A stretch of 64,000 bases of DNA from Corynebacterium jeikeium. Lineage in GTDB: Bacteria > Actinomycetota > Actinomycetes > Mycobacteriales > Mycobacteriaceae. Below the pieces are notes generated by a model, which saw nothing but the letters and a program-made list of their open reading frames with translations, did no database searches and was not told where the DNA came from. Of the stretch, positions 9,798 through 18,560 are shown piece by piece (position 1 is the first letter of the stretch; each line of letters starts with the position of its first letter). The translations under genes and the position numbers were made by a program. Location of the stretch: positions 1,054,001 through 1,118,000 of the forward strand of contig NZ_CP063195.1 of NCBI RefSeq assembly GCF_028609885.1, read 5' to 3'.

Positions 9798-11486
9798 TTA
9801 GAACAACCCCGAGATAACCCCCTGCGCGTTAACATCAATGCGCTCGGCCGCGGGTTTCTTCGGCAGGCCCGGCAGAGTCATCACATCGCCGGTGAGTGCC
9901 ACCACGAATCCGGCACCGATACGTGGTACCAGCTCGCGGACGTGCAGGGTGTGGCCGCTTGGCGCGCCCAGCGCGCTAGGGTCATCGCTGAAGGAGTACT
10001 GCGTCTTCGACACGCACACCGGCAGCTTGTCCCAGCCGTTATCCTTCAGAAACGCCAGGTCCTTCAGAGCCTGCGGGCCGAACTGTACGTCCGCCGCGCC
10101 GTAGATCTCCGTGGCAAGTGTGCGCAAGGTGGCTTCCACACCATCGACCGGCTGATAGATCTGGTGGCTGGAGCTGGGGGCGTCCTCATCAGAAACACCA
10201 TCAACGACCTCCAGCACCGCAGAGGCCAGATCGGTCGCGCCGGCACCGCCCTCGGCCCACACGTTGCACTCCACCACGCGGACGCCGAACTGCTCGCCCC
10301 AGTCGGCGACCTGAGCGCGCTCGGTGGCGGTGTCAGAGTTAAACAGGTTTAGCGCGACCACGGGTTCCACGCCGAACTTGCGAATGTTGCTGACGTGGCG
10401 CTCCAGGTTGGCCAAACCGGCCTTTAGTACGGAATCGCCGTTGTGCTTTAGCGAGCGGATGGTGGCCACCACGACCGTTGCGGCGACGTCGAGGCCACCG
10501 GCGCGGGACTTGATGTCGAAGAACTTCTCCGCACCCAGGTCGCTGCCGAAGCCGGCCTCGGTCAGCACAACCTCCGACAGGTCCAGCGCCGTGGTGGTTG
10601 CGATCAGCGAGTTGCATCCGTGCGCGATGTTGGCGAAAGGCCCACCGTGCACCAGTGCGGGGGTGCCACCCAGGGTCTGCACTAGGTTCGGGTTGATCGC
10701 ATCGCGCAGCAGGGCGGTGATAGCGCCCGCGCACTTCAGGTCGCCCGCGGTGACTGGCTTGCGATCATAAGTTTGGCCCACCACGATGCGCCCGATGCGC
10801 TTCTTTAGATCTTCCAGGTCGGTGGCCAGACAGAGGATAGCCATGATCTCGCTGGCCGCCGTGATATCGAATCCGCCCTCGCGGGGCGTGCCCTGACCAG
10901 GGCCGCCTAGGCCTGTGACCACATGGCGCAGCGAGCGGTCGTTGACGTCCAGGCAGCGCCGCCACGTCACCCGCCGCGGGTCGATGCCCAGAGCATTGCC
11001 GTGCTGCACGTGGTTGTCCACCATCGCCGCCAGAGTGTTCGTCGCGGCGGTGATGGCGTGCATGTCGCCTGTGAAGTGCAGGTTAATGTCTTCCATCGGC
11101 ACGATCTGCGCATAACCGCCGCCAGCAGCGCCGCCCTTGATGCCCATGACCGGCCCCTGGGACGGCTCGCGGATCGCCACCATCGTCTGGCGCCCTGCCG
11201 TGCGCACCGCGTCCGCCAAGCCGATCAGCACCGTGGACTTGCCTTCACCCGCGGGGGTCGGGCTCATTGCGGTCACGAGCACGAGCTTGCCCTTTCTATT
11301 GACGCCCTCACGCTCCGCCCGCAGAGCGGGAACGTCGATCTTGGCCTTTGTGCGGCCGTAGGGAATCAAAGCGGCCTCCGGGATGCCGGCGCGCTCCGCG
11401 ATCGTGGTGATGGGCTCCAGGGAGTGGGCCTGTGCGATTTCGACGTCGCTGGGTTGGGGATTGCTGGTTGCAGAAGAGTTAGTCAT
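9798..11486 (-). CDS. fhs: Formate-tetrahydrofolate ligase
   Basis: ATP-dependent synthesis of 10-formyl-tetrahydrofolate from formate, feeding one-carbon units into purine and formyl-Met synthesis. The 562 residues match the family. The ATP loop PTPAGEGKST is at residues 76-85, and the family blocks REPSQGPVMGIKGGAAGGGY and LHFTGDMHAI are clear. The ATG is preceded by CTGGGAAT. It lies 26 bases upstream of trhA on the same strand and diverges from the GAPDH gene across a 141-base control region. Confidence 0.95.
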   Translation of the reverse strand: MTNSSATSNPQPSDVEIAQAHSLEPITTIAERAGIPEAALIPYGRTKAKIDVPALRAEREGVNRKGKLVLVTAMSPTPAGEGKSTVLIGLADAVRTAGRQTMVAIREPSQGPVMGIKGGAAGGGYAQIVPMEDINLHFTGDMHAITAATNTLAAMVDNHVQHGNALGIDPRRVTWRRCLDVNDRSLRHVVTGLGGPGQGTPREGGFDITAASEIMAILCLATDLEDLKKRIGRIVVGQTYDRKPVTAGDLKCAGAITALLRDAINPNLVQTLGGTPALVHGGPFANIAHGCNSLIATTTALDLSEVVLTEAGFGSDLGAEKFFDIKSRAGGLDVAATVVVATIRSLKHNGDSVLKAGLANLERHVSNIRKFGVEPVVALNLFNSDTATERAQVADWGEQFGVRVVECNVWAEGGAGATDLASAVLEVVDGVSDEDAPSSSHQIYQPVDGVEATLRTLATEIYGAADVQFGPQALKDLAFLKDNGWDKLPVCVSKTQYSFSDDPSALGAPSGHTLHVRELVPRIGAGFVVALTGDVMTLPGLPKKPAAERIDVNAQGVISGLF

Positions 11487-11559
11487 ATTCCCAGAATAAA
11501 CATCTACCCCTTATCGCCCCCGTAATAGCGGGTGTAAGCGTGGGGGCAACTAGACTTCA

Positions 11560-11582
11560 GGGGGGTAAGAGGGTAACCCCCC
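11560..11582. promoter_or_regulatory. Inverted repeat between fhs and GAPDH genes
   Basis: GGGGGGT (11560-11566) and ACCCCCC (11576-11582) form perfect 7-base arms around a 9-base spacer that itself contains GGGTA. It lies 46 bases before the GAPDH start, so it could be a leader hairpin or an operator. It is the only clear structure in the 141-base fhs-GAPDH gap. Confidence 0.45.
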
Positions 11583-11627
11583 GAATATTCGCAAAACGAT
11601 TACTTCCAGTGAGGTAGTGAGGTATAG

Positions 11628-13094
11628 ATGACCGACAACGCACACACCAAGAGTGCCCTGCACAGCGATTGGAACGAGCGGCTGGCCCTGGCGCAGGAAA
11701 TGCTGCCGCTGATCAGCCGCCTGCACCGCGATAAGAACGTGGTGACTTCCATCTTCGGCCGACTGCTTGTCAACGTCACCGACATTGAGATCATCAAGTC
11801 CCACCGCTACGCTCGCCGCGTGGTGGAAAAGGAGCTGCCGCTGGAGCAGACCCTGCCGGTCCTACGCGAGCTGGTGGAGATGAACCTGGGCACTGCCTCC
11901 ATCGACATTGGATCCCTGGCCAGCCGCTACAACAAGGACTCCGAGGGGCTGACCCTGCGCGAGTACCTGGAGCGTGAGCTGGCGGAGGTTATCGGCGGCC
12001 CGGAGCAGGTCGAGCCTCGCGACATCGTCCTCTACGGCTTCGGCCGCATCGGTCGCCTGTTGGCCCGCATCCTGGTTGCCCGCGAGGCGACCTATGGCGG
12101 TGCGCGCCTGCGTGCCGTCGTCGTCCGCTCCAAGGGTGAGGGCGACCTGATCAAGCGTGCTTCTCTGCTGCGCCGCGACTCCGTCCACGGTGCGTTCGAC
12201 GGCACGATCACCACGGACGAGGAAAACAACACGATCTGGGCCAACGGCACCCCGATTCGTATCATTTACGCCAACAACCCGGCGGAGATCGACTACACCG
12301 AATACGGCATCAACGACGCAATCGTGGTGGACAACACTGGCGTGTGGCGCGACCGAGACGGCCTGTCTCAGCACCTGGAGTCCAAGGGTGTGGCCAAGGT
12401 CCTGCTGACTGCTCCGGGCAAGGGCGACATCAAGAACATCGTCTACGGCATCAACCACGGCGACATCACTGAGGATGATCGCATTCTGTCTGCGGCGTCC
12501 TGTACTACCAACGGCATCACCCCGGTGCTGAAGGTCATCAACGACCGTTACGGCGTGGAGCACGGCCACGTGGAGACCGTGCACTCCTTCACCAACGATC
12601 AGAACCTGATCGATAACTTCCACAAGGGGGATCGTCGTGGTCGCGCTGCGGGCCTGAACATGGTGCTCACCGCCACGGGCGCGGCGAAGGCCGTTGCCAA
12701 GGCTCTGCCGGAGTTCGCGGGCAAGCTGACGGGTAACGCTATTCGCGTGCCCACCCCGGACGTCTCCATGGCAGTGCTGAACCTGACTCTGAACCAGGAT
12801 GTTGAGGCCGACGAGGTAAACAACTTCCTGCGCCGCGTCTCCCTGCACTCCACGTTGCGCCAGCAGATCGACTTCATTAAGTCCCCGGAGGTCGTCTCCA
12901 CCGACTTCGTCGGCACCACCCACGCGGGCATCGTTGACGGTCTGGCCACCATCGCCAATGGCAACCACCTGGTGCTGTACGTCTGGTACGACAATGAGTT
13001 CGGCTACTCGAACCAGGTGATCCGCATTGTTGAGGAGATCGCCGGCGTGCGTCCGCGCGTGCTGCCGCAGCGTGCTGCTGCGCAGGACCTGTAA
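11628..13094 (+). CDS. Glyceraldehyde-3-phosphate dehydrogenase, long N-terminal form
   Basis: Phosphorylating GAPDH of central carbon metabolism. The usual enzyme begins only at residue 130 or so, where the Rossmann motif YGFGRIGR occurs (Gly137). The catalytic Cys292 is in SAASCTTNGITP. The 488-residue length with a helical N-terminal extension of about 130 residues matches the second corynebacterial GAPDH (GapB/GapX type), which is used mainly in the gluconeogenic direction with NADP. Cofactor preference here is inferred from that similarity. The ATG follows GAGGTATAG. The stop is followed by a hairpin shared with the convergent exporter gene. Confidence 0.92.
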   Translation: MTDNAHTKSALHSDWNERLALAQEMLPLISRLHRDKNVVTSIFGRLLVNVTDIEIIKSHRYARRVVEKELPLEQTLPVLRELVEMNLGTASIDIGSLASRYNKDSEGLTLREYLERELAEVIGGPEQVEPRDIVLYGFGRIGRLLARILVAREATYGGARLRAVVVRSKGEGDLIKRASLLRRDSVHGAFDGTITTDEENNTIWANGTPIRIIYANNPAEIDYTEYGINDAIVVDNTGVWRDRDGLSQHLESKGVAKVLLTAPGKGDIKNIVYGINHGDITEDDRILSAASCTTNGITPVLKVINDRYGVEHGHVETVHSFTNDQNLIDNFHKGDRRGRAAGLNMVLTATGAAKAVAKALPEFAGKLTGNAIRVPTPDVSMAVLNLTLNQDVEADEVNNFLRRVSLHSTLRQQIDFIKSPEVVSTDFVGTTHAGIVDGLATIANGNHLVLYVWYDNEFGYSNQVIRIVEEIAGVRPRVLPQRAAAQDL

Positions 13095-13100
13095 TTAGAC

Positions 13101-13124
13101 ACCAGCACTAGCGCCAGTGCTGGT
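13101..13124. terminator. Hairpin between convergent GAPDH and exporter genes
   Basis: ACCAGCACT (13101-13109) pairs perfectly with AGTGCTGGT (13116-13124) across a 6-base loop, right between two convergent stops. Neither side has a strong T-run, so it may act as a bidirectional transcript end with help from other factors. Confidence 0.5.
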
Positions 13125-13130
13125 GCTGGG

Positions 13131-14759
13131 TTACAGCAGCATTAACAAGAGCATCTGGCAGCCGATGATCTTGCCGATCATCGCTGCCGGATAGACGGTG
13201 GCGTAGCCGCGCATAGGCAGCTCCGTATCCGCTTGATCGTTGAGATAACTAATCACCGCGGGGTTGGTAGAGACGCCAGCGGCCATGCCCATCGCCTCGT
13301 CCCACTTCAGGCGCAGCAGCCACATCCCGCCCAGGCCACAGACGATGGCCGAGGTCACGGTGATGATGAAGCCAAGGGCGATGTAGTTCAGGGACGTGAT
13401 GTCCGTCAGTGCGTCACGGAAGCCCGTGCCCGCAATAGTGCCTACACCCGCCAGGAAGATGGCCAAGCCCAGACTGCTGAGGGCCTTGTTGGCGTGGTAG
13501 GGGATTTGCCAGCCGATGGGGCCGGTGCGGGCGAGTGCTCCGAAAATGAGGCCCATGACGATGGGGCCGCCACCGAAGCCTAGGTTGAGCGTGGTGCCGC
13601 CAGGCAGAGGGATGGGGATCGCGCTGATGAGCAGACCGATGGCCAGCCCCAGGGTAAAGGGCAGCAGATTAACGTCCGCCAGGGAGCGTTCGGAATCGCC
13701 CAGGAATTGGGAGACCTCGTCGATGCGGTGCTTGGGGGTAACCACTCGCACGCGATCAGAGTAGTGGAGCACGTCGTTCGGGCCGGGAACTAGGTCTTCG
13801 TCGCCGCGACGGATGCGGGCAATGATGAATCCATGGCTGATCGGGTCGATGTCCTTGATGCTGCGTCCGGCGATGCTCGGGTTAGAAACGGTAATGCGGC
13901 GATAGCCGATGTAGGAGCTATCCACGTCGATGTCGATCTGCTCGCCCAGTGCGGCCGTGGCTTTGTCTAGAGAGTTCGGCGTACCGGTGATCACCACGAT
14001 CATGCCGGGGTACACCTCTGCATCTGGGTAGGCGAGTTTGTGGTCCTTCTCTTGGACGTCCTCGGTGGCGTGGTGGGGGCGAACCAAGCGGGTGACGATG
14101 ATCTTCGCATCCGCGATGGTTCGCAGGTCGCGTACACATCCTTCGATGCCCTCCCGCAGACGCACGCCGCGGTGCTCCAGTGGTGCGTGCAGCACCCCCT
14201 CGTCGATCGCGTCCTGACGGTGGTTTACCTTCAAAAGCTTGGTTCCGATAGCGGCTACGGCGATGGCGCCGAGCACACCGCCGGGGTAGGCCAGGGAGTA
14301 ACCGACGACGGGGTCGGCGGCTAGCTCGGGGTGGGTGCCTTCCAACATGTCCACGACGGCCGCCATGCCGGGGGTGGACGTCAACGCGGCGGCAAAGGAA
14401 CCGGTGGCCGTGGCGGCCTCGACTCCGAAGAGTGGCACCAGCAACCACGTCATGCCCATTAGGCCGACGAGTAGAACCACAACGAAGAGGATCATGCGCC
14501 AGCCGCGCTCGCGGAAGTCGGCGAAGAAGGCGTGCCCGGCTGTCAGGCCGATAGCGTAGACGAAGATTGCCAGGCCGAATTGGAAAATAATCGGGGGCAG
14601 CTGGATGTTGGGGTCCGCCGTGGAGAAGGCAATGGCGACGAAGAGAATCGCCGCGGTGCCCAGCGACATGCCGCCGAGGCGGATCTTGCCGATGGCGAAA
14701 CCGAGGGCGAGGATAATGACTAGGGCGATCAGCGGGTTTTCAGCAAGGAATGCCAGCAT
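13131..14759 (-). CDS. AAEx-family exporter, SucE-like
   Basis: Inner-membrane transporter of the aspartate:alanine exchanger family. Two blocks of hydrophobic helices (about residues 1-190 and 385-542) flank a soluble middle that holds two TrkA-C-like domains (about 205-375). Size and layout match the corynebacterial succinate exporter SucE1, so export of C4 dicarboxylates is the best guess, though aspartate/alanine exchange cannot be excluded. It converges with the GAPDH gene. A strong hairpin at 14781-14807 separates it from the peptide gene upstream, so its own promoter must lie in the few bases after that hairpin, or transcription reads through. Confidence 0.82.
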   Translation of the reverse strand: MLAFLAENPLIALVIILALGFAIGKIRLGGMSLGTAAILFVAIAFSTADPNIQLPPIIFQFGLAIFVYAIGLTAGHAFFADFRERGWRMILFVVVLLVGLMGMTWLLVPLFGVEAATATGSFAAALTSTPGMAAVVDMLEGTHPELAADPVVGYSLAYPGGVLGAIAVAAIGTKLLKVNHRQDAIDEGVLHAPLEHRGVRLREGIEGCVRDLRTIADAKIIVTRLVRPHHATEDVQEKDHKLAYPDAEVYPGMIVVITGTPNSLDKATAALGEQIDIDVDSSYIGYRRITVSNPSIAGRSIKDIDPISHGFIIARIRRGDEDLVPGPNDVLHYSDRVRVVTPKHRIDEVSQFLGDSERSLADVNLLPFTLGLAIGLLISAIPIPLPGGTTLNLGFGGGPIVMGLIFGALARTGPIGWQIPYHANKALSSLGLAIFLAGVGTIAGTGFRDALTDITSLNYIALGFIITVTSAIVCGLGGMWLLRLKWDEAMGMAAGVSTNPAVISYLNDQADTELPMRGYATVYPAAMIGKIIGCQMLLLMLL

Positions 14760-14780
14760 GCTCTCGATCCTATAGAGAAA

Positions 14781-14807
14781 TCCCCGCTCACACGAGGTGA
14801 GCGGGGA
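14781..14807 (-). terminator. Rho-independent terminator of the 30-residue peptide gene
   Basis: TCCCCGCTCAC (14781-14791) and GTGAGCGGGGA (14797-14807) form a perfect 11-bp stem with a 5-base loop. On the minus strand it is followed by TTTCTC. It lies 43 bases past the peptide gene stop. Confidence 0.8.
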
Positions 14808-14850
14808 CCCAAGAGAAACCTCAGATTAGGACTTTCTGAGTAGCCGGTTT

Positions 14851-14943
14851 TTACTTGCCGGAGATCAGACCAGCCAGGCCGGCGAGTGCGCCGCCGATCA
14901 GGTTAACGAGACCCTGGAAGAAGTTTGCAATCAGTTCAATCAT
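14851..14943 (-). CDS. Small hydrophobic peptide, 30 residues, porin- or PSM-like
   Basis: A 30-residue frame begins MIELIANFFQGLVN and ends GLISGK. It is nearly all hydrophobic or Gly/Ala with one Glu and one Lys, so it would form a single amphipathic or membrane helix, and it has no signal peptide. AAAGGA nine bases before the ATG is a good ribosome site. A leader inverted repeat (14973-15005) and a strong terminator (14781-14807) bracket it as a monocistronic unit. Corynebacterial outer-membrane porins PorA/PorH and staphylococcal phenol-soluble modulins are also tiny helical peptides made without signal peptides. I do not recognise a specific homologue. A short leader peptide is unlikely because a terminator separates it from the next gene. 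Confidence 0.72.
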   Translation of the reverse strand: MIELIANFFQGLVNLIGGALAGLAGLISGK

Positions 14944-14972
14944 GGGAGTGATCCTTTCATTGTGTAGTGACG

Positions 14973-15005
14973 GGCGCTAGGGAAGTATGTGAGTTTGTTA
15001 GCGCC
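14973..15005 (-). promoter_or_regulatory. Inverted repeat in the peptide gene's upstream region
   Basis: GGCGCTA (14973-14979) and TAGCGCC (14999-15005) are perfect 7-base arms around a 19-base spacer, 30-62 bases before the peptide start. It would form a 5' leader hairpin, or serve as an operator. Confidence 0.45.
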
Positions 15006-15051
15006 TTCACACTGACAATCGTTTGTGCTCTCTAAGCGTTACGTCCTAGAT

Positions 15052-15073
15052 ACAATTTTTTCGAAAAAATTGT
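15052..15073. promoter_or_regulatory. Perfect 22-bp AT-rich palindrome between divergent genes
   Basis: ACAATTTTTTC (15052-15062) is followed immediately by its exact complement GAAAAAATTGT (15063-15073), centred on TTCGAA. It lies between the divergent peptide gene and the ABC-class ATPase gene. TACAAT at 15051-15056 could be a rightward -10 element inside it. With no loop it is better explained as a protein-binding site than as a terminator. Confidence 0.6.
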
Positions 15074-15131
15074 GAAAGACATTCTTTTAGCAGGTGAGAG
15101 GCCTCAAAATTTTTTCCCTAGGCTGGGGTAC

Positions 15132-16826
15132 ATGGCACGAAATACTCTCTCGGATCTCTTTTCCCGCACCAAAAGCCTCGACGGCGCAGGCTACGGAGCC
15201 TACAAGAAGCTGAAGGGCGCGTATAGCGAATCGGGTCTGACGGTTTCCATCGACCGCGTGCAGGCCGATCCTTATGCCAGCCCCTCCAAGGTGCGGCTCA
15301 TCCTTCCCACGAAGGTTGCGAGCATCCCACAGCACCTCGTTGACGATGCCACCGGCAGGGTAGCGGTAGCCGACTTCCTGGCCCGGCGGATCCAGGCCGA
15401 TCCCAACCGACCGCGCAACGTCCATGTCGGCGATATCGGTCAGCAGGTTCTCGAGCGCACCCACGTGCTGGTCACCCCGGATCGCGTAGAGGCCCGCCTA
15501 CTCGTCGGCCTCCCCGCCAAAGGTCGCCGCATTCTCGGCCGCCAGGCAGCACATTTGCTGGCCGATGATTTGCCGAACCTCTCTGACGACTGCCTGCGCC
15601 ACGATCGCTTTGACCCCGCCGATGTGCAGGCCCTCGAAGATCACGTGGCACTCCTGCGCGACCAGGAGGCATTGCGCGCCCAGTTGAAGTCCCGCAAGCT
15701 CGTCGCCTTCGTCGGCAACGGCGCGATCCTTCCGCGCGCGGCGGGAGATAGCGACCGCCCACTGGCCGCCAACCGGGCAACGTCTTTTGAATCCCCGGAG
15801 TCGCTTTCCCAAACCTTCGAGCTCCCCAGCGGCCGCACGGTCACGGGGATGGGCATACCGGAGGGCCTCACCGTCATCGTCGGCGGTGGTTACCACGGCA
15901 AGTCAACGCTTCTGCGCGCCCTGGAACGCGGCATTTACCCGCACGTCTCCGGCGATGGCCGCGAGTGGGTTATCTCCCGTGCCGACGTTGCCAGTGTCCG
16001 CGCTGAGGATGGCCGCCCCATCACCGGCGACGACATTTCGCCGTTCATCACCAATCTGCCCACTGGCACCGACACGAGCCGCTTTTCCACCACGAACGCA
16101 TCGGGCTCCACCTCCCAGGCCGCCAATGTCGTCGAAGCGCATGCCGCAGGCGCTTGCGCGCTGCTCATCGACGAGGACACCTCGGCCACTAACTTCATGA
16201 TCCGCGACCGCCTCATGCAGCGCCTCGTACCGAACAACAAGGAGCCCATCACCCCGTTTGTGCAGCGTGTTCGTTCTTTATATGACGCCACCTCGGTCTC
16301 CACCGTCCTAATCGCTGGTGGCTCGGGTGCCTATCTGCGGCTGGCCGATACTGTCATTGCGATGGATGCCTACCGTCCCAGCGAGGTGACCGCACGTGCA
16401 CATGAGATCGCGCTGGAGAGGCAGACCCCGGTAGACACAGAAGATGCGCAAGAAGCGGGGGAGTTCCAACACATTACCGCCGAGCGTGTCCTGGCGCGCG
16501 GGACTCTGTCGTCTCGCAAGCCTCCAAAACCTCGCGGGCTATCCACTATCAGCGTGGATCGTTCGGACATTGACCTAAGCGCCGTCGGGCAGCTTGTTGC
16601 GCCATCTCAGACAGCGGCGATCGCGGCTGCGCTGGCGTGGTTGTCTAAGAACGCCGATGGCCAGACCCCGCTGGTGGATCTGGTTGCTCGTCTGGAGCAG
16701 CAGATCACCGAGAAGGGTCTGGCCGTGCTGACGCCGGGGCGTGATCACCCCGGCCACTTGAGTCGCCCGCGCGGGGCGGAAATCCTGGCTGCGGCAAACC
16801 GCTACCGGGAGCTCAAACTCGCCTAG
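15132..16826 (+). CDS. ABC-class ATPase of the PF09818 (DUF2791-like) group
   Basis: Predicted soluble ATPase of the ABC class without transporter partners. The N-terminal block has the family's LDGAGYGAYKKLKGAY and ADPYASPSKVR. The P-loop GGGYHGKST is at residues 251-259 and the Walker-B region ALLIDEDTSATNFM follows. The biological role of this family is not established. I chose the ATG at 15132 (GGGG five bases upstream, 564 residues). An in-frame GTG at 15072 would start inside the palindrome and adds residues the family does not have. The stop shares the four bases CTAG with the convergent glpQ stop. Confidence 0.85.
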   Translation: MARNTLSDLFSRTKSLDGAGYGAYKKLKGAYSESGLTVSIDRVQADPYASPSKVRLILPTKVASIPQHLVDDATGRVAVADFLARRIQADPNRPRNVHVGDIGQQVLERTHVLVTPDRVEARLLVGLPAKGRRILGRQAAHLLADDLPNLSDDCLRHDRFDPADVQALEDHVALLRDQEALRAQLKSRKLVAFVGNGAILPRAAGDSDRPLAANRATSFESPESLSQTFELPSGRTVTGMGIPEGLTVIVGGGYHGKSTLLRALERGIYPHVSGDGREWVISRADVASVRAEDGRPITGDDISPFITNLPTGTDTSRFSTTNASGSTSQAANVVEAHAAGACALLIDEDTSATNFMIRDRLMQRLVPNNKEPITPFVQRVRSLYDATSVSTVLIAGGSGAYLRLADTVIAMDAYRPSEVTARAHEIALERQTPVDTEDAQEAGEFQHITAERVLARGTLSSRKPPKPRGLSTISVDRSDIDLSAVGQLVAPSQTAAIAAALAWLSKNADGQTPLVDLVARLEQQITEKGLAVLTPGRDHPGHLSRPRGAEILAAANRYRELKLA

Positions 16827-17866
16827 AGGACCTGGCGCTCGTTCTCCTTGAGAACCTCCATGCCGCGGGTCGGGTAGTCGGTGATCAGACCGTCGACCTT
16901 CGCGTCGATCATCGCCTGCATGTCGGGCTTCTCGTTGACGGTCCACGGCAGAACCTGCAGGCCTGCCTCGTGGGCAGAGGCCACGCTTTCCGGAGTGACC
17001 AGCTTGTAGTGAGGAGAGAGGATCTCCGCACCCAGCTGGGTCGCGGCCTTGTTTACGTCGCCGCCAACCTTGTCGTAGTCAACGTCACCGATCCACTGGG
17101 AGTCGGACTTCCACGTGGTGGCGTCATAAAGAAGCGCCAGAGAAATATCCGGCTGGGCCTTGCGTACCAGCGGCAACGAGCGCCAGTCGAAGGACTGGAT
17201 GGTGGTGCGGGATGTGGCCTTGTTGGCGCGCACGACCGGCAGGATCGCGTCGACGAATTCCTGCGGCTCGGCGGACTTTTCGCGATCCTCTGCCTCGATC
17301 TTGGTTTCGATGTTGAAGCGCATCTGCGGGTCGGCAGCGGCGATGTCGAACACATCTTGCAGCTGCAGCAGCTTGTTTTCTTCCTCGGCCTTCGCATCCG
17401 GGAAGTCCTTCAGCACCTTGTTGCAGTTCAGAGTCTGCAGCTGCTTCCAGTTCAGCTCATGGATGAGCTTGCCTACGTAGGGGAACTCCGGGTCATTCTC
17501 GGTGGCGGGCTTGGTGTCGGTGCACTTGTCGGCCTGGATCTCTGGGTCGTGCCAAACGACCGGAGTGCCATCCTCGGCCAGGACGATATCCAGTTCCAGG
17601 GTGGATACGCCCATCTTCACGGACTCTTCGAATGCCTTGCGAGATTCCTCGGTGTACTCGCCACGTCCACCACGGTGGGACTGCAAGTCGAAGCCCTGTG
17701 GCTTGGCTGGCTCAGGCTTCGAGGATCCAGCGATGGAGGAGCCGAAGCTAAAGGAGGATCCGGCGATGGAACCCTGCGCGGCAACTGCGGTGCCGGCGGA
17801 ACCGAGGGAAACGATGGCGGCCACTGCTGCGGCAGCGGTCTTGCGCCAGGTGAGGGGTGTCTTCAT
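16823..17866 (-). CDS. glpQ: Secreted glycerophosphodiester phosphodiesterase
   Basis: Hydrolyses glycerophosphodiesters to glycerol-3-phosphate and an alcohol outside the membrane. A Sec signal peptide (MKTPLTWRKTAAAAVAAIV... ending AVAA near residue 30) is followed by a Ser/Gly-rich spacer with two GSSIAGSS-like units. The GDPD barrel then begins at SHRGGRGEYTEES, with ELDIVLAEDGTPVVWHD carrying the metal-binding Glu and Asp. The ATG at 17866 has AAGGAAAGT directly before it; the longer frame to 17971 lacks a signal sequence at its start. A dispersed-motif copy lies at 17120-17130. Role: phosphate or glycerol scavenging. Confidence 0.9.
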   Translation of the reverse strand: MKTPLTWRKTAAAAVAAIVSLGSAGTAVAAQGSIAGSSFSFGSSIAGSSKPEPAKPQGFDLQSHRGGRGEYTEESRKAFEESVKMGVSTLELDIVLAEDGTPVVWHDPEIQADKCTDTKPATENDPEFPYVGKLIHELNWKQLQTLNCNKVLKDFPDAKAEEENKLLQLQDVFDIAAADPQMRFNIETKIEAEDREKSAEPQEFVDAILPVVRANKATSRTTIQSFDWRSLPLVRKAQPDISLALLYDATTWKSDSQWIGDVDYDKVGGDVNKAATQLGAEILSPHYKLVTPESVASAHEAGLQVLPWTVNEKPDMQAMIDAKVDGLITDYPTRGMEVLKENERQVL

Positions 17867-17957
17867 ACTTTCCTTACTGCGAGTTGTGAGTGCTGCGGTG
17901 GAGTCGTGAAGTAACTCACACAAACCTAACAGTCGCTCAGCTACTCGGCAGCACGAG

Positions 17958-18560
17958 CTAGATCCACCCATTCGTCTTCGCCACGTGCGCCGCCTCGTAG
18001 CGATTCCCCGCGCCCGTCTTAGTCATAATGCTGGAGATGTGATTCCGCACAGTCCCCGGCGAGAGGTGCAGCGCCTTGGCGATGGCAGGGGAGCTCTTTC
18101 CTTCGAAAAGCTGCTGGCACACCTCGGTTTCCCTCTCGCTAAGGGGATTATCGGGCGTCAATAAGCTTTCCTGGGCAAGCGTCGGGTCGATAACGCGCAG
18201 GCCTGCATGGACGCGCCGGATGGCATCGGCGAGTTCCTCGGGAGGCGTGTCCTTAACGATGAATCCGTCCACGCCCACTTCCATCGCACGTTTGACGTAC
18301 CCGGCTTTGCCGAATGTCGTGACGATCAGGCAGCGGCACCGATTCCCGGCAAGCTCCTTCGCAGCATCGATGCCGTTCATCCCAGGCATCTCGATGTCTA
18401 GCAGAGCCACGTCGATCGGCTGCTCCAGCGCCAGTGCCACGGCCTCGGTCCCGGTCGCGCATTCGGCAACGACCTCGATGTCCGGCTCCGCGTTCAGTAG
18501 TGCGATCAGTGCCCCGCGAACCAGTGATTGATCCTCGGCAAGTAGTACACGAATCGTCAT
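17958..18560 (-). CDS. NarL/LuxR-type response regulator
   Basis: DNA-binding output of the adjacent histidine kinase. The receiver domain has the acidic pocket EDQ and the phosphoacceptor Asp55 in LLDIEMPGMNG. A LuxR-type helix-turn-helix occupies about residues 135-200 (SERETEVCQQLFEGKSS, LSPGTVRNHISSI). The 200-residue length is normal. The start overlaps the kinase stop as ATGA. It is the last gene of an ABC transporter-kinase-regulator operon, so it probably controls that operon. The inverted repeat at 21424-21441 is a candidate target. Confidence 0.93.
   Translation of the reverse strand: MTIRVLLAEDQSLVRGALIALLNAEPDIEVVAECATGTEAVALALEQPIDVALLDIEMPGMNGIDAAKELAGNRCRCLIVTTFGKAGYVKRAMEVGVDGFIVKDTPPEELADAIRRVHAGLRVIDPTLAQESLLTPDNPLSERETEVCQQLFEGKSSPAIAKALHLSPGTVRNHISSIMTKTGAGNRYEAAHVAKTNGWI

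Noticed and set aside
15072..15131. GTG start for the ABC-class ATPase within the palindrome
   Set aside because: It has no ribosome site, the extra 20 residues do not resemble the family, and translation would begin inside the palindrome.
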